A DNA stretch of 8,066 bases, taken from Actinomycetota bacterium (GTDB lineage: Bacteria > Actinomycetota > Actinomycetes > S36-B12). This document shows, piece by piece, positions 6,750 to 8,066 of this stretch; the stretch's first letter is position 1; each line of letters starts with the position of its first letter. Made by a program: the position numbers and the translations under genes. Where the stretch lies: NCBI GenBank assembly GCA_009726075.1, contig WLND01000055.1:1-8066 (forward strand), read 5' to 3'. A model generated the notes under the pieces. It did no database searches. It saw only the letters and a list, made by a program, of their open reading frames with translations, and was not told the origin of the DNA.

Positions 6750-7858
6750 CGGGTCGACGGGCCCACGAACGGCGGCTTCACGACCGTGAACCTCGACTCG
6801 CGACCGCGCACGTCGACCACGACCTCGTCGCCGAGCGCAACTGACACGTCGAGGAGTGCGAGCGCAATGCCCTTCTTCAGCGTCGGCGAGAAGGTGCCGC
6901 TCGTGACCTCGCCGATGACGTCGCCGGCCAGCGGCTCCTTCGACACCCGTCGCACCTGCATGTGCGGACGAGGGATGCCACGATCAAGGCTCAGCAGGCC
7001 CCGCAACCGGCGTGACGGGCCGTCGGCGAGCTGCTGCCGCAGGGCATCGTGGCCGGCGAACTCGGGCTTCTTCCATGCGACCGCCCAGCCGAGCCCGGCC
7101 TCGATGGGCGTGATCTCCGGACTGATGTCCTGCCCGTGCAGCGGATAGCCCATCTCGGTACGCAGCGTGTCGCGGGCACCCAGGCCCGCGCGGAGCACCC
7201 CGAACTCGTCACGGCGCGACAGGAGTGCGTCCCAGAGCTCGACGAGCACCGAGACAGGCGCGACCAACTCATACCCGTGCTCGCCCGTGTAGCCCGTGCG
7301 GCACACGATGACCGGCTCTCCTCGGAACTCGGTGCGCACCATCGACATGTACTCATGGTCGGCCGGCATCCCCATCGACTCGATGAGCGCCCGGCTGTTC
7401 GGGCCTTGCACGGCGATGATGCCGTGATCATCGTGGTGGTCATCGACGCTGATGCCGGCTGGCGCCGCGGCACGCAGCTCCGCCACGACGTTCGCCGCGT
7501 TGGAGGCGTTCGGAATGATGAAGACTTCGTCCGAACTCCAGCGATAGACGATGAGATCGTCGACGACGCCCCCGGCGTCATTGCACAGCATCGAATACTG
7601 CGCATGGCCGTCGCCGACACGATCGAGGTCATTGGTGAGCAGCGTGTTGATGAACTCGACCGCGCCCTGCCCGTGGACCCGCACCTTGCCCATGTGCGAT
7701 ACGTCGAAGATGCCGACCGCCGTGCGGACCGCCGTGTGCTCAGCGACAACGCCCGCGTACTCGATGGGCATGTCCCACCCGCCGAAGTCGGCGGTCTTCG
7801 CGCCGGCTGCGAGATGGCGCTCATGGAGGGGGGTCTTCTTGAGTCGATTTCGGGTCAC
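6746..7858 (-). CDS. gcvT: Glycine cleavage system aminomethyltransferase (T protein)
   Basis: GcvT takes the aminomethyl group carried on lipoylated H protein and passes it to tetrahydrofolate, releasing ammonia and forming 5,10-methylene-tetrahydrofolate. The 370-residue length is standard. Motifs in order are ADFGGWDMPIEY (23-34), FDVSHMGKVRV (51-61), LTNDL (74-78), GGVVDDLIVY (96-105) with the Asp pair that contains the catalytic aspartate (Asp101 in E. coli), TGYTGEHGYEL (188-198) for folate binding, GLGARDTLRTEMGYPLHG (225-242), and a C-terminal barrel with GEVTSGTFSPTLKKGIAL (316-333). The GTG start at 7858 is chosen because the family's N-terminus begins within a few residues of it and no other start lies before the upstream in-frame stop at 7901-7903. 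There is no clear Shine-Dalgarno, but a -10-like element ends six bases before the GTG, suggesting a leaderless message. gcvP and gcvH are not in the window. It shares its stop with cobS (CTAG). Confidence 0.96.
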   Translation of the reverse strand: MTRNRLKKTPLHERHLAAGAKTADFGGWDMPIEYAGVVAEHTAVRTAVGIFDVSHMGKVRVHGQGAVEFINTLLTNDLDRVGDGHAQYSMLCNDAGGVVDDLIVYRWSSDEVFIIPNASNAANVVAELRAAAPAGISVDDHHDDHGIIAVQGPNSRALIESMGMPADHEYMSMVRTEFRGEPVIVCRTGYTGEHGYELVAPVSVLVELWDALLSRRDEFGVLRAGLGARDTLRTEMGYPLHGQDISPEITPIEAGLGWAVAWKKPEFAGHDALRQQLADGPSRRLRGLLSLDRGIPRPHMQVRRVSKEPLAGDVIGEVTSGTFSPTLKKGIALALLDVSVALGDEVVVDVRGRESRFTVVKPPFVGPSTR

Positions 7859-7864
7859 GACCCG

Positions 7865-7870
7865 ACCGTA
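7865..7870 (-). promoter_or_regulatory. Predicted -10 element of a leaderless gcvT promoter
   Basis: Read on the minus strand this is TACGGT, matching the actinobacterial TAnnnT -10 consensus. Six bases separate it from the GTG of gcvT, which places the expected transcription start at or within a base or two of the start codon. No convincing -35 hexamer is visible. With no Shine-Dalgarno in front of the GTG, leaderless translation is the simplest reading. Confidence 0.5.
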
Positions 7871-7901
7871 GCGGCACCCGGTGGCGAGGGCAGCCGGAGG
7901 C

Positions 7902-7907
7902 TATGGT
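7902..7907 (+). promoter_or_regulatory. Predicted -10 element of a leaderless promoter for the aminopeptidase gene
   Basis: TATGGT fits TAnnnT and lies seven bases before the ATG at 7915, so the expected transcription start falls on or next to the A of the start codon. There is no Shine-Dalgarno in the seven intervening bases, and any site further upstream would overlap the -10. No clear -35 is seen. It mirrors the element on the other strand of the same short gap. Confidence 0.5.
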
Positions 7908-7914
7908 TCATCAC

Positions 7915-8066
7915 ATGACCCTGACGCTCGCCGCAACCACACCCGCCTCGACCGCCTGCGAGGCACTCATCGTCGCCATCGCTCCGGGCCGCGGCAAGGC
8001 AAGCGTGCTGGTCTCCCAAGGACTCACCGACGCGCAGTCGAGCCGCATCATCGAGACCCTCGAAGC
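7915..8066 (+). CDS. pepA: N-terminal part of a probable leucyl aminopeptidase (M17 family), cut by the right edge
   Basis: Only the first 50 complete codons are present, beginning MTLTLAATTPASTACEALIV and continuing with a segment ending in SSRIIETLEA. The pattern is a short strand, then a stretch like DALVVGVA, then a variable loop, resembling the regulatory N-terminal domain of actinobacterial M17 leucyl aminopeptidases; these use two metal ions to remove N-terminal residues from peptides. None of the catalytic residues, which are in the C-terminal domain, fall in the window. Support comes mostly from position: a leucyl aminopeptidase gene divergent from gcvT near cobT-cobS is a recurring actinobacterial arrangement. 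The ATG at 7915 is the only start consistent with the -10-like TATGGT just upstream. The N-terminal match alone would not be enough for the call. Confidence 0.65.
   Translation, partial: MTLTLAATTPASTACEALIVAIAPGRGKASVLVSQGLTDAQSSRIIETLE

Noticed and set aside
6730..6790. Possible bidirectional terminator at the cobS/gcvT border
   Set aside because: The sequence has short GC palindromes (for example GGGCCC near 6769) but no convincing stem-loop with a T tract in either direction, and it is coding on one strand or the other throughout.
7049..7918. A 289-codon plus-strand frame opposite gcvT
   Set aside because: It is antisense to a clear gcvT with all family motifs and shows no recognisable domain; it is a high-GC shadow frame.
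1..8066. Cobalamin riboswitch, mobile elements, CRISPR array, tRNA or rRNA
   Set aside because: Nearly every base is protein-coding; no direct-repeat array, terminal inverted repeats or structured RNA pattern was seen. A B12 riboswitch, if present, would lie upstream of the left edge.

Overview
The window reads as chromosomal DNA of a high-GC Gram-positive bacterium (Actinomycetota). The base composition is GC-rich with strong G/C bias at third codon positions, genes overlap by ATGA/GTGA junctions, two start codons sit directly behind TAnnnT -10 elements, and the order cobT-cobS, gcvT (opposite strand), leucyl aminopeptidase matches what I recall from actinobacterial chromosomes such as Mycobacterium tuberculosis (cobT and cobS at Rv2207-Rv2208, gcvT at Rv2211c, pepB at Rv2213). 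I cannot fix the genus. It is not a mobile-element region: I see no IS element, integrase, phage gene, tRNA or CRISPR array.

Bases 1-6749 hold one tightly packed plus-strand operon with at least six open reading frames and no intergenic space. It encodes an ECF-type vitamin importer (EcfT membrane coupler, cut by the left edge; a single-chain double ATPase; an S component), a fused metallo-beta-lactamase (MBL)/CobU protein, CobT and CobS. CobU, CobT and CobS together assemble the lower (nucleotide) loop of cobalamin, so the operon looks like a self-contained corrinoid uptake and completion cassette. The importer is inferred to carry cobinamide, cobalamin or another corrinoid. No corrin-ring synthesis gene, adenosyltransferase (CobA/PduO/EutT type), CobC phosphatase or CbiZ amidohydrolase is visible in the window.

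The most unusual gene is the 463-residue fusion at 3537-4928. Its N-terminal half is a complete PhnP-like MBL phosphodiesterase domain with both the dinuclear metal site and the extra Cys3-His structural zinc site, joined by a very short linker to a complete CobU. PhnP cleaves a cyclic phosphodiester, and cobalamin's nucleotide loop is held by a phosphodiester, so a role in taking apart the lower loop of imported corrinoids, or in handling alpha-ribazole phosphate, is a testable hypothesis.

On the right, gcvT (glycine-cleavage aminomethyltransferase) lies on the minus strand and converges on cobS so tightly that both stop codons share the palindrome CTAG (6746-6749). Behind gcvT, a 56-bp divergent gap separates it from the start of a plus-strand gene that looks like leucyl aminopeptidase (cut by the right edge). 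Each side of this gap carries a TAnnnT -10-like element 6-7 nt before the start codon, suggesting back-to-back leaderless promoters.
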